Positions 11,501 through 22,656 of a DNA stretch of 64,000 nucleotides are shown piece by piece (the first letter of the stretch is position 1; the number at the start of each line of letters is the position of its first letter). Location of the stretch: assembly GCA_021234155.1 (NCBI GenBank), contig JAJEKV010000003.1:16970386-17034385 (forward strand), written 5' to 3'. Below the pieces are notes generated by a model, which saw only the letters and a list, made by a program, of their open reading frames with translations, was not told where the DNA came from and searched no databases. Position numbers and translations under genes: made by a program. The DNA comes from Isoetes taiwanensis. Taxonomy: Eukaryota > Streptophyta > Lycopodiopsida > Isoetales > Isoetaceae.

Positions 11501-13173
11501 CTCCAGGTAATTTACGAAGGCTCACCCGCTCTTAGGCCATGACTATGGCTTAAATGAAGATGCCAAGTCATTTGGAATGCCAGAACAGCAGCATAACATC
11601 ATGACAGAGAAATGTAATGACTAACATTTCGAGGATGTAGGACAACGTTGGATCATAACCCCCAATGATAGGTGGGTTAACATCATAGGGAACATATAAT
11701 AGCGGCTTAAAAGCCACAAGACGGTTAATGAGTACATAAAGGAGTAATTGAATTGGTGACTCTAGTGAATAAAGGTCACAACCAAAGAGTGAAATATGTA
11801 GCTGTGGCAGGCGTAAGGGTCGGAATACTAAAAATTGGTCATAGACTTAGAAAACATATTGAAGAAGAGAAGGAATAAAGGACCCTGATGCATGATATTT
11901 AGCAATCTAGATAGAAAGGTTATTTCCTAACATGAAGGTTAGTCTTTGCTAACATGCTAAGATATACCTACAGCTTGAAAGGCAGCAAGAGCTGAAAAAC
12001 TCTTTAAAGATTTGGTGTATGGCTTAGGGAAGAAGACGTCCATGTCTTAGGACAACATGGTGAATTGAATTCACCAAGGACCTTTTTAATAAATAGAGAG
12101 ATAGGTAGATAGCATTTATACGTCATGCCATATTGGCAGCATCCATGAGGACATATGACGGACTCCCAGAGACTTGAACACAAGATCGGCCTATCTTGAG
12201 AGGTCTTTGGGTGGTACTGTCCTTTGGGATATTCATATAATCCCTTGGAATATGTAAGTTCATTTGCAGAATCTAAAGACGTTTAGGTATTAAAATAATG
12301 GTTGGAAACATTTTGCTCGGACCTTATCTAGGTACCCTAGGAGGAGGTGAGTAATCAACAATGGTTGGGTGGCATTGGAATGTACGGGAGAACAACTCCA
12401 AAAGAGGGTAGACTGCTGTCACTTTGACAGGCGTGTGACACAGATAATTAATGACATCCATATAGATGGTGAAGTTCATCACAAAGTGTTGACATTATTA
12501 TGGGGGTTCTAACACAAGCACTCACTGCGTATTACAGAGTTGGTACCGTGGTCTGGGAAAATGGTCCACAAAAAGAACACGACCATTGAGAAGAAGTAGT
12601 GAACCGTGGTAGGATTAAAGCTACCCATGGTCTAGAGGGGTGCTGCATGGCAGTCCCTAGTTGGTTGGGCGAAAAGAAATCCTTTCTTTGGGAAATAAGA
12701 TGAGTCAAGGTTTAGACACTAGAGAGAGACAACGTTAATTATAAATATGTCTATAAAACATTACTTATGTAACGTCGAATAAGGTCTAATATAAAGCATA
12801 TGAATGTAGTATGGATTGAATCATGGCAAGGCCCGAAGAAATCGTGTTATCAAGGCATCTACCAAAGGAAAAATAATTAAAGTTATAGGTCGAGGAACAC
12901 CGATAACTGGGTATTATTACCGTCGCATAAAGAATATCCAAGGATATAATACCCGCTGCTATTCTAGGAAGTTGCCCTGTCGTTGTTAATTAAATTCCGG
13001 AATTAGTCCCACCAAATGAGTTGATGTTGTCATAACAAGTTGGCCGGACTTGCTAGGTTACGTCGTGCCATTTGGTCAGTTTATTCCTAGGGAATACTAG
13101 CTTTATATATGGTTAACAGTTATCCGGTTGACTATAGCAGAGAGAGGTCGTCTCCCATGGCTATGGCAAGGCT

Positions 13174-13242
13174 GCTTACTCCGGCGGCTATGGCGGAAGA
13201 GCTTGCTCCGGCGGCTATGGCGGAAGAGCTTGCTCCGGCGGA
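13174..13242. repeat. 27-bp minisatellite, about 2.5 units
   Basis: The unit GCTTGCTCCGGCGGCTATGG plus CGGAAGA occurs at 13174-13200, 13201-13227 and partially at 13228-13242. It is GC-rich in an AT-rich surrounding. The reading frame across it (AMAEELAPA repeats) is probably fortuitous. Confidence 0.85.
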
Positions 13243-13339
13243 GTTGTTTCCTCCGTGGGTTTACCAAAGGCATGCCTCTAATTTAGATATGGAATAAATG
13301 CACTATAAATATTAGAAAAAGTATTATATTACTTCAAGA

Positions 13340-13410
13340 AAGAAGTTGGCTTATTGGTAAAGGTGTTGGCTTGGGTGCAGAAGGTCAGGGGTTCAATCCC
13401 ATGATGTACC
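13340..13410 (+). mobile_element. SINE-like tRNA-derived head
   Basis: An A-box-like TGGCTTATTGG at 13347-13357 and a B-box-like GGTTCAATCCC at 13390-13400 are spaced as in a tRNA gene. No complete cloverleaf was recognised. A tRNA-derived SINE head is the likely reading. Confidence 0.5.
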
Positions 13411-13497
13411 TTTTTCTTAAAAGAACTGCTAACTGGACAAAACAGAATATTAGATATGTATAATAAAGTAATAGAACATATATACTATATAAAGATA

Positions 13498-13597
13498 GTT
13501 GGCAAGATGGAAAGAGTGTTGGGTTGGAAGTTGGAGGTCACGGGTTCAAAACGTGGGCGAAACGGAAAAAATTTTAAAAAAAAAAAAAAAAAAAACG
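13498..13597 (+). mobile_element. SINE-like element with poly(A) tail
   Basis: TGGCAAGATGG at 13500-13510 resembles a pol III A box, and GGTTCAAAACG at 13543-13553 resembles a B box. The unit ends in a run of A from about 13574 to 13596, as expected for a retroposed pol III transcript. It sits inside the interior of element B. Confidence 0.5.
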
Positions 13598-14017
13598 GAC
13601 GCATATTTTTATACGGCGGACCGTATGGGGCGCCGACGTGCTTATACGCGTTTTATTTTCAAAAAGAAACACCCTCGCACGTCGTCGTTCCTTTTTTTTT
13701 TTTCGCCGACTGTTGTCCGTTTTGCCTCGGGAGACGTGCCCCCTAGGGTATTTGGGAGGTGCCCGATCCATTGGAGCCGTTTTCACTTTCATCCGAACTG
13801 CCTACAAAAAGTTATAGCCCTTCCAAACTTGGGTCCTCCAAATCTCAACTTTTTTCCCTCCAAAATCGCGCCCTAAACTTCCTAAAACTCACAATTTATT
13901 ACATCCACCTAACACAAAATTAAATGACCAAAAAGTTAAGCAGTCCAACTAGCCTAAACTCCCACTCAACTACCGAACTAACGGGTTAAAGATTTGGTCA
14001 GTGCTATGATTCCGGTC

Positions 14018-14043
14018 AACCAAAATCATGGCTCGATACCCTT
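14018..14043 (-). other. Primer binding site of element B (iMet-like)
   Basis: The minus strand reads GGTATCGAGCCATG a few bases after the LTR end (...CGCCACA). It matches the initiator-Met primer site TGGTATCAGAGCC apart from one missing A. Its position confirms that the interior lies to the left and that the 5' LTR is on the right. Confidence 0.6.
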
Positions 14044-15030
14044 TGTGGCGGACGCCTCGAACATATACGACCCTCGGACGTATATATACGGGGACTTTCC
14101 CCTCCCATGGCGACCAACTCGCCATGAGCAGGGCCCTCCGTCTATTTCGGGCCATCTATGATATGATGCCCGAAAGAAGGACACGAAGGGGTCATTCGGC
14201 CCACGCCTTCAATGGGGCTCCTACGTCGCGGAAGCGTGAATACATGTTAGCACACATCATAAATCATATATAAATAACCACCACGAAGGGTGGCACATCC
14301 ATCCAAGTACCAACGACAAAGAATATGCACCTAAACCTAAGAAAACACCCCAAACCCCAGGTTCTACCCCGGTTCAGACTCCGATGAGGATGGACTGACG
14401 GCTCGGCCTCAAGAGATCAGCAGACAGAGGTATAACCTGGCGTTGGCTGGCATAGAACATCGGCTAGGGTTGTCCACTCCATCCGCCCCTCCTGTGCACA
14501 CTTTGCAGATGAGTCCAATCACGCTATGGCGTCACTATAGCCTTCCGGATACGCAGACTCAAGGTATCACCCTTCGAGCCTACTACAGGGTTCATGAAGT
14601 CCCGTCCGATGAGGCAGGTCGGGGAAGCGTCCCCTTCCAGGATCAAAGTGGTTCCATGGGTGGACTAGAGAATACGTGCCGCATCAGCGACCCCCGCATC
14701 CGTACCCGACTTACTCGCCCTAAATCTACTCAAAGTGCAAGGTGCCCCATGCGGGTCACACCAACTACACCCAGGGAGTGTCAGACCCATACCCGGCCTG
14801 GATCGCACCTAGCTCACTGGCCGGCTATTAGGCCTAGTCCACTGTAGGAGTCTCAGGAGCCTTTTATGTTCGTGCAAGACCCCACCCCCACTTCACCACT
14901 GTGTCCCTTGTTTGGTGCTAAGTCACTCCATAGCATCCACGACTCGGTGGGCTCTTGTGCACAGGCCGCATCTAATGGGAATAATACATGGCTCTATCTA
15001 GGAGCATACTACAATACATGGGCTCAGAGG
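14044..15030 (-). repeat. 5' LTR of element B, truncated
   Basis: Nearly identical to 6910-7900 of the 3' LTR. It stops at GGGCTCAGAGGTCT, where the sequence jumps to the duplicated flank (15031 onward equals 4506 onward). Only the shared GTCT-type microhomology marks the junction. Confidence 0.8.
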
Positions 15031-16420
15031 TCTAATACTCTATTCTTTATTTCGTTGTTTTGAGGCACTTAAGAGAAGGCAACAATCAGTTCAAGAAGAT
15101 AAGCATCCTTGAAGGTAAGATAGCAGCCTAAGGCTTAGGCTTGGATTTGCTCCTCTGGCAATTGTCATGGTTATTTACAGAAGTTGTTGTAGCTAATGCA
15201 GTTTGCTAATCCATGTGAGCTTCAAATTTTAGGCGAGCCCTACAATATGTTAGATTTTTGACATTGTAATAAATCTTAGTTTCAATTTGATCTCCTTAAA
15301 ATCTATAAATTTCCTGCGTTTGTTCATCTATATAGCATCGGGATGCTTGATATTCTGCCAAAGCACTACAGTCATCTAGTTCGCATCCTTCTTCAAATAT
15401 GCCTTTGTGGTTCTTCATCAAATAGCAAAGGTTAGAGATGCCCAGATAAAGCATATTTGTTATGTTGTCCCTGCTTGAATGTTATGGTGTTGATTCTAGC
15501 CTAGTAGAAGATGGTTCTGACCATCTAGTTTATGGGGACCATCAAAAGGAGTTTATATTTGTTTGTCAGAAGATATATAAGGAGAATGGATTCTAAGTCA
15601 AAGGTACCATATATGCTTACTATAATTTTATCTTGCTTTATAATGTAAAATAGACTAGTTGGGATTGTCATGACTATAAACATCTATTTTTATTTTATTT
15701 TTATTTGTTTTGAGGGTAAGATTTATATTTTTTATTGATATATAAATGGTACAATGCCCTTACTCACCCAAATAGTGAAGAGCATAGTAAGAACACAACC
15801 AGCTAAAGCAATACTTTATAGGAGCTCTCTCAACCTCTTCCTTACTCATTAGTACTGTAGGTTCCAAAAAAGTACTACATCAATGGCCACAGCCTCTTCC
15901 TAACGTCCAAGTACTATGAAAGATAATTCCTCAATTTCCTACAATCAGCTACTTATGTAACCACCATCATGCCCCACTAACCTCAAAAAAAAGTTGGCCC
16001 TCATGTAAGTTGCCACGGCCAACAATGCTATGCCAAGGACTCCACTCCGCTACTACACCCAGAGATAAAATTTCCATAAAGATCTTCCTTCCGAAAGTTG
16101 CAACTGTTCAGGTGGACTAATAGAGAAATACTACCTAGCTACCACCACAAACACCTGCGTTGGAATTAAAAACCAAGTGTAGTCCATCTGCATCTAACTC
16201 CAGTAGGCTTGTCCCGTACTAGTGACAAGCATACGTACAATAGAAGCCTCTCGTCTTCTAAAGACATTTAGCCCTCCACATACCACTGTTTGCAATGCCA
16301 TCTTTACAAAAGCTTCTTCTAGCTAGGATAGAAGATCACGGGCCTAACTGGAACCCATCTAAGGAAATGCTTCAGAATGAGCACATGAAAGGTGATGATC
16401 CACTCAAGACCTAGCATTAG
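15031..16420. repeat. Duplicated flank, copy 2
   Basis: Copy of 4506-5927. See that entry for the pattern of identity and divergence. It is followed, exactly as in copy 1, by ATTAG and the LTR A terminus TGTGACGTTCCAGGG at 16421. Confidence 0.9.
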
Positions 16421-17404
16421 TGTGACGTTCCAGGGAAATATGCGCCATAAATACGTATATTTCTGGGTCCGTCACTATATAAGTCTACCTTCATAGCCTT
16501 GTATACCATAGATTAGTGGCATAGGGTGCATAGCTAAGTTATTCATATAACTTAGCAACCTTAGGTTAAGACCATTTTCCACGTGGCCTTAACCTATTGG
16601 GCACCCGCCACACGGAACCACCCTATTGGAGCCATGTGGCATAACATGTCAACCCTAACCTATAAAGACCTAAACCCTAACCCTAGGCCTCTTTTAAAAC
16701 TCCAATAGTCTGGGAACCTTCTTCGCGCTCGAAACTCCGTTTCGAGAATCGTCTGCTGTGGCACAACATAGCATAGCAGCCCCTAGAGCGTGAGCGCATC
16801 AGCAGGAGTGGGAGCTACCTCGAACACCTCGAAGACCATGGAGACGCCGGGAGCAGGGAAGATTTCTTCGGGAGCAGGTATTTTGGCATAGAGTTCTTGG
16901 TAGATCATCTGGAAGTTAGGATTCCAGATGAGTTAGCATCTCATGTCTCTAGTAGAGCCATTCTAGAGCCCTCAGTTTAGATCTTAAACCCTAATCAATG
17001 AACCCTAAATGTAAGTTAGATACATATGATTAGGTTTAGATATTATTCGTATTATTATGATGTTACGTTATATGTGATGTTCATTGATCATGTTTGCTCC
17101 TCTTGTATTGGGAAGGGGGGGTAGAGACCTAGTAGCCATTACTTAGTGATGCTCCTAGTTTAGACCCGTTAGTTCCTATTATCATGCGGCCTGTGCATAG
17201 GAACCCATCGGGCTACAGGGGCTATGATATGACTCAGCACTACATAATGGGGCTAGAGGCGAGACGGAGGGAGGGTCCCCGGCCGCGCCAGCTTCTTTGG
17301 GGACCCCATAGCGGGCTAGGCTTATGGCGGTCACTTCGAAAGTGGGCGGGCATGGGTCCCACACCTCCCGAGCAATGGTGTCGCCTTGCCTCTCAAGAGC
17401 CTGC
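16421..17404 (-). mobile_element. LTR A fragment, copy 2
   Basis: Nearly identical to 5928-6909 except for a few compact patches, for example near 16690 and near 17280-17300 where copy 2 reads GGCCGCGCCAGCTTC instead of TGCTGAACGCAGCTAC. It is interrupted by the solo LTR of B at the same site as copy 1. Confidence 0.7.
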
Positions 17405-18982
17405 CGCGGCGCCCCGAACATATACGACCCTCGGACGTATACATACGGGGACTTTCCCCTCCCATGGCGACCAACTCGCCATGAGCAGGGCCCTCCGTCT
17501 ATTTCGGGCCATCTATGATATGATGCCCGAAAGAAGGACACTGAAAAGTCATTCGCCCACGCCTTCAATGGGGCTCCTACGTCACGGAAGCGTGAATACA
17601 TGTTAGCACACATCATAAATCATATATAAATAACCACCACGAAGGGTGGCACATCCATCAAGTACCAACGACAAAGAATATGCACCTAAACCTAAGAAAA
17701 CACCCCAAACCCCGTGTTCTACCCCTGCCGGACTCGATGAGGATGGACCGGACGGCTCGACCTCAAGAGATCAACATGTAGGTATAACTTTGGCGTTGGG
17801 GCATAGAACATTGGCTAGGGTTGTCCACTCCATCCGCCCCTCCCGCACACTTTGCGGATGAGTCCAATCACGCTATGGCGCCACTATAGCCTTCCTGATC
17901 ACGCCCAGACTCAAGGTATCACCCTTCGAGCCTACTACAGGGTTCATGAAGTCCCGTCCGATGAGGCAGGTCGGGGAAGCGTCCCCTTCCAGGATCACAG
18001 TGGTTCCATGGGTGGACTAGAGAATACGTGCCGCATCAGCGACCCCCGCATCCGTACCCGACTTACTCGCCCTAAATCTACTCAAAGTGCAAGGTGCCCC
18101 ATGCGGGTCACACCAACTACACCCAGGGAGTGTCAGACCCATACCCGGCCTGGATCGCGCCTAGCTCACCGGGCCGGCTATTAGGCCTAGTCCACTTTGT
18201 AGGAGTCTCAGGAGCCTTTTATGTTCGTGCAAGACCCCACCCCCACTTCACCACTGTGTCCCTTGTTTGGTGCTAAGTCACTCCATAGCATCCACGACTC
18301 GGTGGGCTCTTGTGCACAGGCCGCATCTAATGGGAATAATACAGGGCTCTATCTAGGAGCATACTACAATACATGGGCTCAGAGGTCTCTACCCCCGTAA
18401 TCCCCCATATCCCGAGAGTGCTAACTAAGCAAAGAACTACTAAACCATCAACCAAAGCACGTCATGAGACTAGAGATAAGAATACTCACCATATCAATCA
18501 AGGGTTAGTCTAACAAAAAACCACAGAGAAAACAGAGAGAGAACACACCACAGAGAGGTGCTATGCTATAAATCAACAAAGTAACCTACTGACTAACCGT
18601 CAAATCGGTCTTGGGCTGCTCCATCTCGACTAACCGGTAGGCGGTCTGGCTTTCCGCCGCTCCTCCTCCATCCCCAATTGCTCCCAATTCGAATTGGGGC
18701 ACAAAAGCCCTAATTTGGGTGTCCAAAATGGAAACCCTACCTTGCCCAATCGATTTGGGCCAGGTGGCATGTCATAAATTAACTAATTTGGTATTTTAGC
18801 CCTTTTTAATATTAGGATAAGCCCTAAATTCGAATTAGGGTTTTGGTTAGGTTTCCACTTTATAATTTAATTATTAACATAGCTAACCATAGCCTATGAA
18901 TAATTAATGTGCCATTAATTATTCATAGTGACGTGTCACGTATTTATACTTAAATATGCGTATAAATATGTGGAACGTCACA
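17405..18982 (-). mobile_element. Solo LTR of element B
   Basis: Matches the whole 3' LTR of copy 1 (6910-8500) and is followed directly by GCTGC and LTR A sequence, not by the polypurine tract and interior. Left edge GCCTGC and right edge GCTGC (18983-18987) form the 5-bp target duplication. The far-left LTR end is mutated (CGCGGCG in place of TGTGACG, all T-to-C and A-to-G changes). Confidence 0.8.
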
Positions 18983-19440
18983 GCTGCAGGTGTCGGCCTG
19001 GATCTTGTTTTGGGGCGTGTGTCGCCACGATTCTCTAGCCGCCCGTGGAACCTCTAGACCCCAGGAAGGGGAGATGGAACCCTTCCTGCCTCGACGGACC
19101 GGGGAGATATAACCTGGAGTAGTCTCGATGGGTGATACCATGAGATTGCGTATCCGGAAGGCTAGAGTCATTCCAGAGCCCGATCTAGCCCATCTGCAAA
19201 GTACGCATAAGAGGGGTGGATGGAGTGGTCAACCCTAGCCATTGTCTCGAGCCAGCCCCGCCATTGTTATGACTCGGTCTGCTCTATCTTGAGGCATAGC
19301 CGTCAATCTACCTCCACATGAGTCTGAGCCCAGGGTAGGAGCTCTCATGTTTTATGGTATATGTGTATCTCTGTTATAGCTATGGATATGTAGATGGGCT
19401 ACCCTTCGAGGTAGTATGATGTATTGTTATTGCTAGTACT
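18983..19440 (-). mobile_element. LTR A continuation after the B insertion
   Basis: From GCTGCAGGTG onward it resembles 61076-61390 of the diverged LTR A copy (GTTGCAGGTGTTGGCC...). It shows what lay on the other side of the insertion site. Its outer end was not located. Confidence 0.65.
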
Positions 19441-21290
19441 GACTTTGTATATGCTTCCGCTGTGATAGGAGCCCATAGAGGGGATTTGTCTATTTCTTTT
19501 ACTTTTTTGAATTGAACTTGAACTAATTTATCATACATTATATCAGATCAACCATCTAGAATCGCTTCTGTTCTATTCAAATTTTGCAATAAAGATGGTT
19601 GGTCTCTAATGTTCTATAAGACGAAACTTGGACGTCGAGAGTGGAAGAGAAGGGTATCAAAATGTGGAAGGCAGATGCAGATGGTGCATCTACGGTTCTA
19701 AAGGAGTACTAAAGACTGTACCTCAAGTGAAAGCTCTTAAGAAAATTTGTGCTTTGAGACGGTCCATAACAAAGTACATCATGCATTGGGTAGTCATCCC
19801 AAAAAGAGGGGAGCACTCATCTAATGCATGCATGAATGAAGTTATCGACTATTGGTTGGGTCTACTATGTGTCATTGGAGAGGTGGTATTACAAATCATC
19901 TGTCTTCCTGCAAAATTCATCAAAGTAAGAACATAAACATTTTCAAGAAATCTCTTACAGTCAATCCTTGGCACAAAATATAATCTTCTGACATAAATTC
20001 ACAAAATAACAGGGCTCAGACTTGCGAACATCGCAAACAAGATCTCTGGTTCTTCCCAATTCTGAGAGTCTGTTAGCCCAACTGGATAACCTTTGGGATA
20101 TACTCGGGAGTCCTGGATTAGGAATCAAAACAACGCCCTCTTTGAATTGGCTAATGAATTATATATAGTACTCAAACCTTTTGGAAAAGGAACGACTTTT
20201 AGCTAATTTGGATTATCTATGATTATACATCTACAATTGCATTTGTGTTCCTTCTGCAAGTCCTTTGAGCCACACCCCCAAGCTTGTGCTGTAACAGGTG
20301 GACGACGATCCATATGACATGCACGATTTCTTTTCCCAAACATGGTAGGATGCTTTGGTTGAACCAGAAGTAATGATCCAATAAGAATGTAATCTTTGAC
20401 CATCATATGTAGGCCATTCTAATCAGAGATTCAAAATCCTCGTTCAGATCTTTAATCCTTATCAAGATATTAAGAAGAGCATGTTCTTGTTTGTGAGGCC
20501 TGCTGATAGCTGTCCAACATGGTTATCCTATGCAGAAGAAGACCCTATAGAAGACCCAAACGAGCCTCACTATGAAGAGATGTATGTCTCTTGGTGGGAG
20601 CCTCTCAGTAGGAAGGTTGTATATTATCCCAATAACTACGCTGGTTGTTGGAAGAAGAGGTAGAGGCCTAATCCTAATGATCTGCCTTGATAGCAATCAA
20701 TAAAAGCCATCGACTATGCATGGACGCTTGAAAGGATGCCTTCAACTATATTGATCCCAAGCAATGTGGCCTCTCAGTTAAGAGACCTGGTTGCTAATGA
20801 GGATAAGGATGAAGAATAAACCTGAGTAAAATGTGTTCTGCTTAGTAGCTTAAGAGTTGTACAAATTGTCTTGCTTTATAGCTTAAAATGAGCAAAATGT
20901 GTCTTGGTTGCTAGCTTACTATGAGTAAAATGTGTTATATTTGCTAGCTTAAAATTATCAAATTAGCAGTTTTTTCTCAAATTAATGAATTGGTGCTTTA
21001 TAGCCACAATCCATGGATGACCACATAACCCATTCCAGCCAAAATACCATGGTGAAGCATATAGCCCACACATTCTTGCAATGGCTCCTCGAGCATTAAA
21101 CTGGTATGCGAATACAAAAGAAGAAAAGCAAAATATGCAAAGATCAAACACAAAACAATCGACACATGACTTGTAATAAGAAGTTTAACTTCGAGTATCT
21201 TTGCAAAAATTTTCGAAATATTCACCCCCACATACTAAACAAGGGTTTGCCCTGTTGGACAATCCAAAAAGAAAATAAAGAATGGAAAGA
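19441..21290. other. Unassigned region with short open frames
   Basis: Two short plus-strand open frames (19628-19936, 102 codons, and 20481-20663, 60 codons) have protein-like composition, including CRWC and SWWEP segments. They have no recognisable domain, splice partners or codon continuity. They could be exons of a decayed gene or chance frames. Nothing else is seen here. Confidence 0.3.
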
Positions 21291-21299
21291 AGCACGTTG

Positions 21300-21545
21300 T
21301 GATGGCAGCCTAGGGACCAAGCCATGGGTTATAACTAGACCCCACTCAGGCTAACACACTGGCTGCTATTACATGGTGCCAAAAAAAAAAAAAAGGAAGG
21401 GAGGGATATAGCAAGAAAGAAAAAAGAAGGCAAAGAACGAAAAAAAAAATTCTCATTGCGGTGGGAGCCTAGTGGTCAAGCCATTGGTTTTGGACAGGCC
21501 CACCCCAGGCTCAAAATTGGCTAACAGAGAATTAAACAGAAAGAA
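21300..21545 (+). repeat. Pair of SINE-like repeats
   Basis: Two related segments, GGCAGCCTAGGGACCAAGCC near 21305 and GGGAGCCTAGTGGTCAAGCC near 21463, share about 75 bases of similar sequence. The first is followed by a run of A (21380-21394) and the second is preceded by one. Short length, a tRNA-like start and A-runs suggest tRNA-derived SINE copies. Confidence 0.45.
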
Positions 21546-21569
21546 AGGAGAAAATATAGTTGGAAAAAT

Positions 21570-21790
21570 CGCAGGTTGAACTCCTGCATTTTCTTAAACT
21601 GAGTTCGTAGGGCATGGGAACACAAGGCAATATTGTGGGTTCAACTCCTACATAGTCTTAAATTGAGTTTTAACTAGTAAATGAATGATAGAGGAGGATT
21701 GGGCATGGGAACGTTTGACTCCTACATAGCCTAGTCTTAAATTGAATTTTAGCTAGCAAATGGGTGATAGAGGAGGATTGGGAAAGAGAA
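21570..21790. repeat. Imperfect tandem duplication with B-box-like motifs
   Basis: A unit of about 80-90 bp beginning GGCATGGGAAC and ending GATAGAGGAGGATTGG occurs at about 21612-21701 and 21702-21781. The units contain GGTTCAACTCC-type sequence (pol III B-box-like). A related GGTTGAACTCC lies upstream near 21574. Confidence 0.6.
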
Positions 21791-22590
21791 ATAGTAATTT
21801 TCTTGTTTATAGCATATGCACAATCTTAATCCTACCTAGAGGGAGCACTTTTTTCCTGGGGGTTTGACGTGGATTTTCCATGGCCCTCGTTCTAAGGGTG
21901 AAATCACACTTGCGCCTAAGCCCAAACAAATAAAAAATTAGAAAGTCACCCATTGGGCACTTTCCAAGAGAACCCTATCACAGTATCTAAAGCAAAAAAA
22001 AAAAAAATTGAATTTAAATCGCCAAGATTTGAATTTAACGGGCAAGATCTTAACATGTCCACATGAAAAAAAAATAATGCATGTCAAAAGCCACGGCATA
22101 CTTTAGGCAGCATGGTGTGATGGTGTGATACATTGGGTGCTTCTTTTATCCACATGGCAAATTATTATTAGCCTACGCAAAAAAAAAAATTGAGTTTGAG
22201 CAAGTGTGATTCTCGTTCTATCACGGGTTCAACGCCTCGTTGTGAAAGTGGCCATGCAATGTAAAGTTGGTGGGGGAAGGACCCACTTCAGCAATGTAAA
22301 GTGGTGGGGGCGGGACCCATCTGGGTGTGTTGTAAAGTGTCACATGTCCGATAGGACGCTGCCTTGTGGTGTGACGTTAAAATCTTTTCTTCTTCTTCTA
22401 TCATTTCAATTTAATTTTAATAAATACACATCTTAGAATCAAAACCCATAAAAAAGTGTGGTATGGCTGCAGATGCGCTCCAGTGAATGTATGATCGACA
22501 GGGAAAAGCTGATTTATGTGTCTTCAAATTCTGTTCTACCGTCATAAATTGAGAAATACAACCATAAACCGTGTGGCCGGCAGTAGAAGA
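21791..22590. other. Non-coding upstream region of the KH gene
   Basis: Several poly(A) runs, a B-box-like GGTTCAACGCC near 22225 and a short repeated motif (AATGTAAAGT.GGTGGGGG, twice within 22257-22310). No coding region supported. Confidence 0.45.
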
Positions 22591-22601
22591 CTAGTGTAAG
22601 G

Positions 22602-22609
22602 TATATATA
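22602..22609 (+). promoter_or_regulatory. TATA-box-like sequence of the KH gene
   Basis: TATATATA stands 48 bases before the ATG at 22657. If it is the functional TATA box the 5' leader would be only about 20-25 bases, which is short for a plant gene, so an upstream promoter is possible. Confidence 0.35.
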
Positions 22610-22656
22610 GTGCGTGCCATGATTTTAGGGCAAGCGGAGAAGGTTCTTTCAGATTG

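Larger units (their letters stand above)
8501..14043 (-). other. Interior of element B, no coding region seen
   Basis: In all six frames only short open stretches occur, and none resembles gag, protease, RT or integrase. A perfect 7-bp hairpin (GATGCTG-TCCT-CAGCATC, 8520-8537) lies next to the polypurine tract. The part nearest the 5' LTR contains a minisatellite and two SINE-like pieces. Either the element never coded or its pol is too decayed to read by eye. Confidence 0.6.
6910..15030 (-). mobile_element. Element B: full-length non-coding LTR retroelement (LARD-like), minus orientation
   Basis: The 3' LTR is 6910-8500, followed on its internal side by a purine-rich tract (minus strand AAGGTGGGGAGAA). 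The interior of about 5.5 kb runs to 14043, where a primer-site-like sequence abuts a second LTR (14044-15030, truncated). The two LTRs are nearly identical over the shared part, which argues for a recent insertion. Yet the interior has no open frame resembling gag or pol, so the element looks non-autonomous, as in large retrotransposon derivatives. The target duplication is GCTGC at 6905-6909. The partner copy is found after the solo LTR of copy 2 (18983-18987), because the 5' LTR here is cut off at the duplication junction at 15030. Confidence 0.75.

Noticed and set aside
13456-13876. Open frames across the poly(A) region
   Set aside because: The lysine runs are translations of a SINE poly(A) tail.
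14443-14847. Open frame of 134 codons in LTR B
   Set aside because: The other LTR copies break or shift this frame and no domain is recognised. It is non-coding LTR sequence.
17182-17616. Overlapping long open frames on both strands
   Set aside because: They fall in LTR A/B sequence, overlap each other on opposite strands and are not kept in copy 1.
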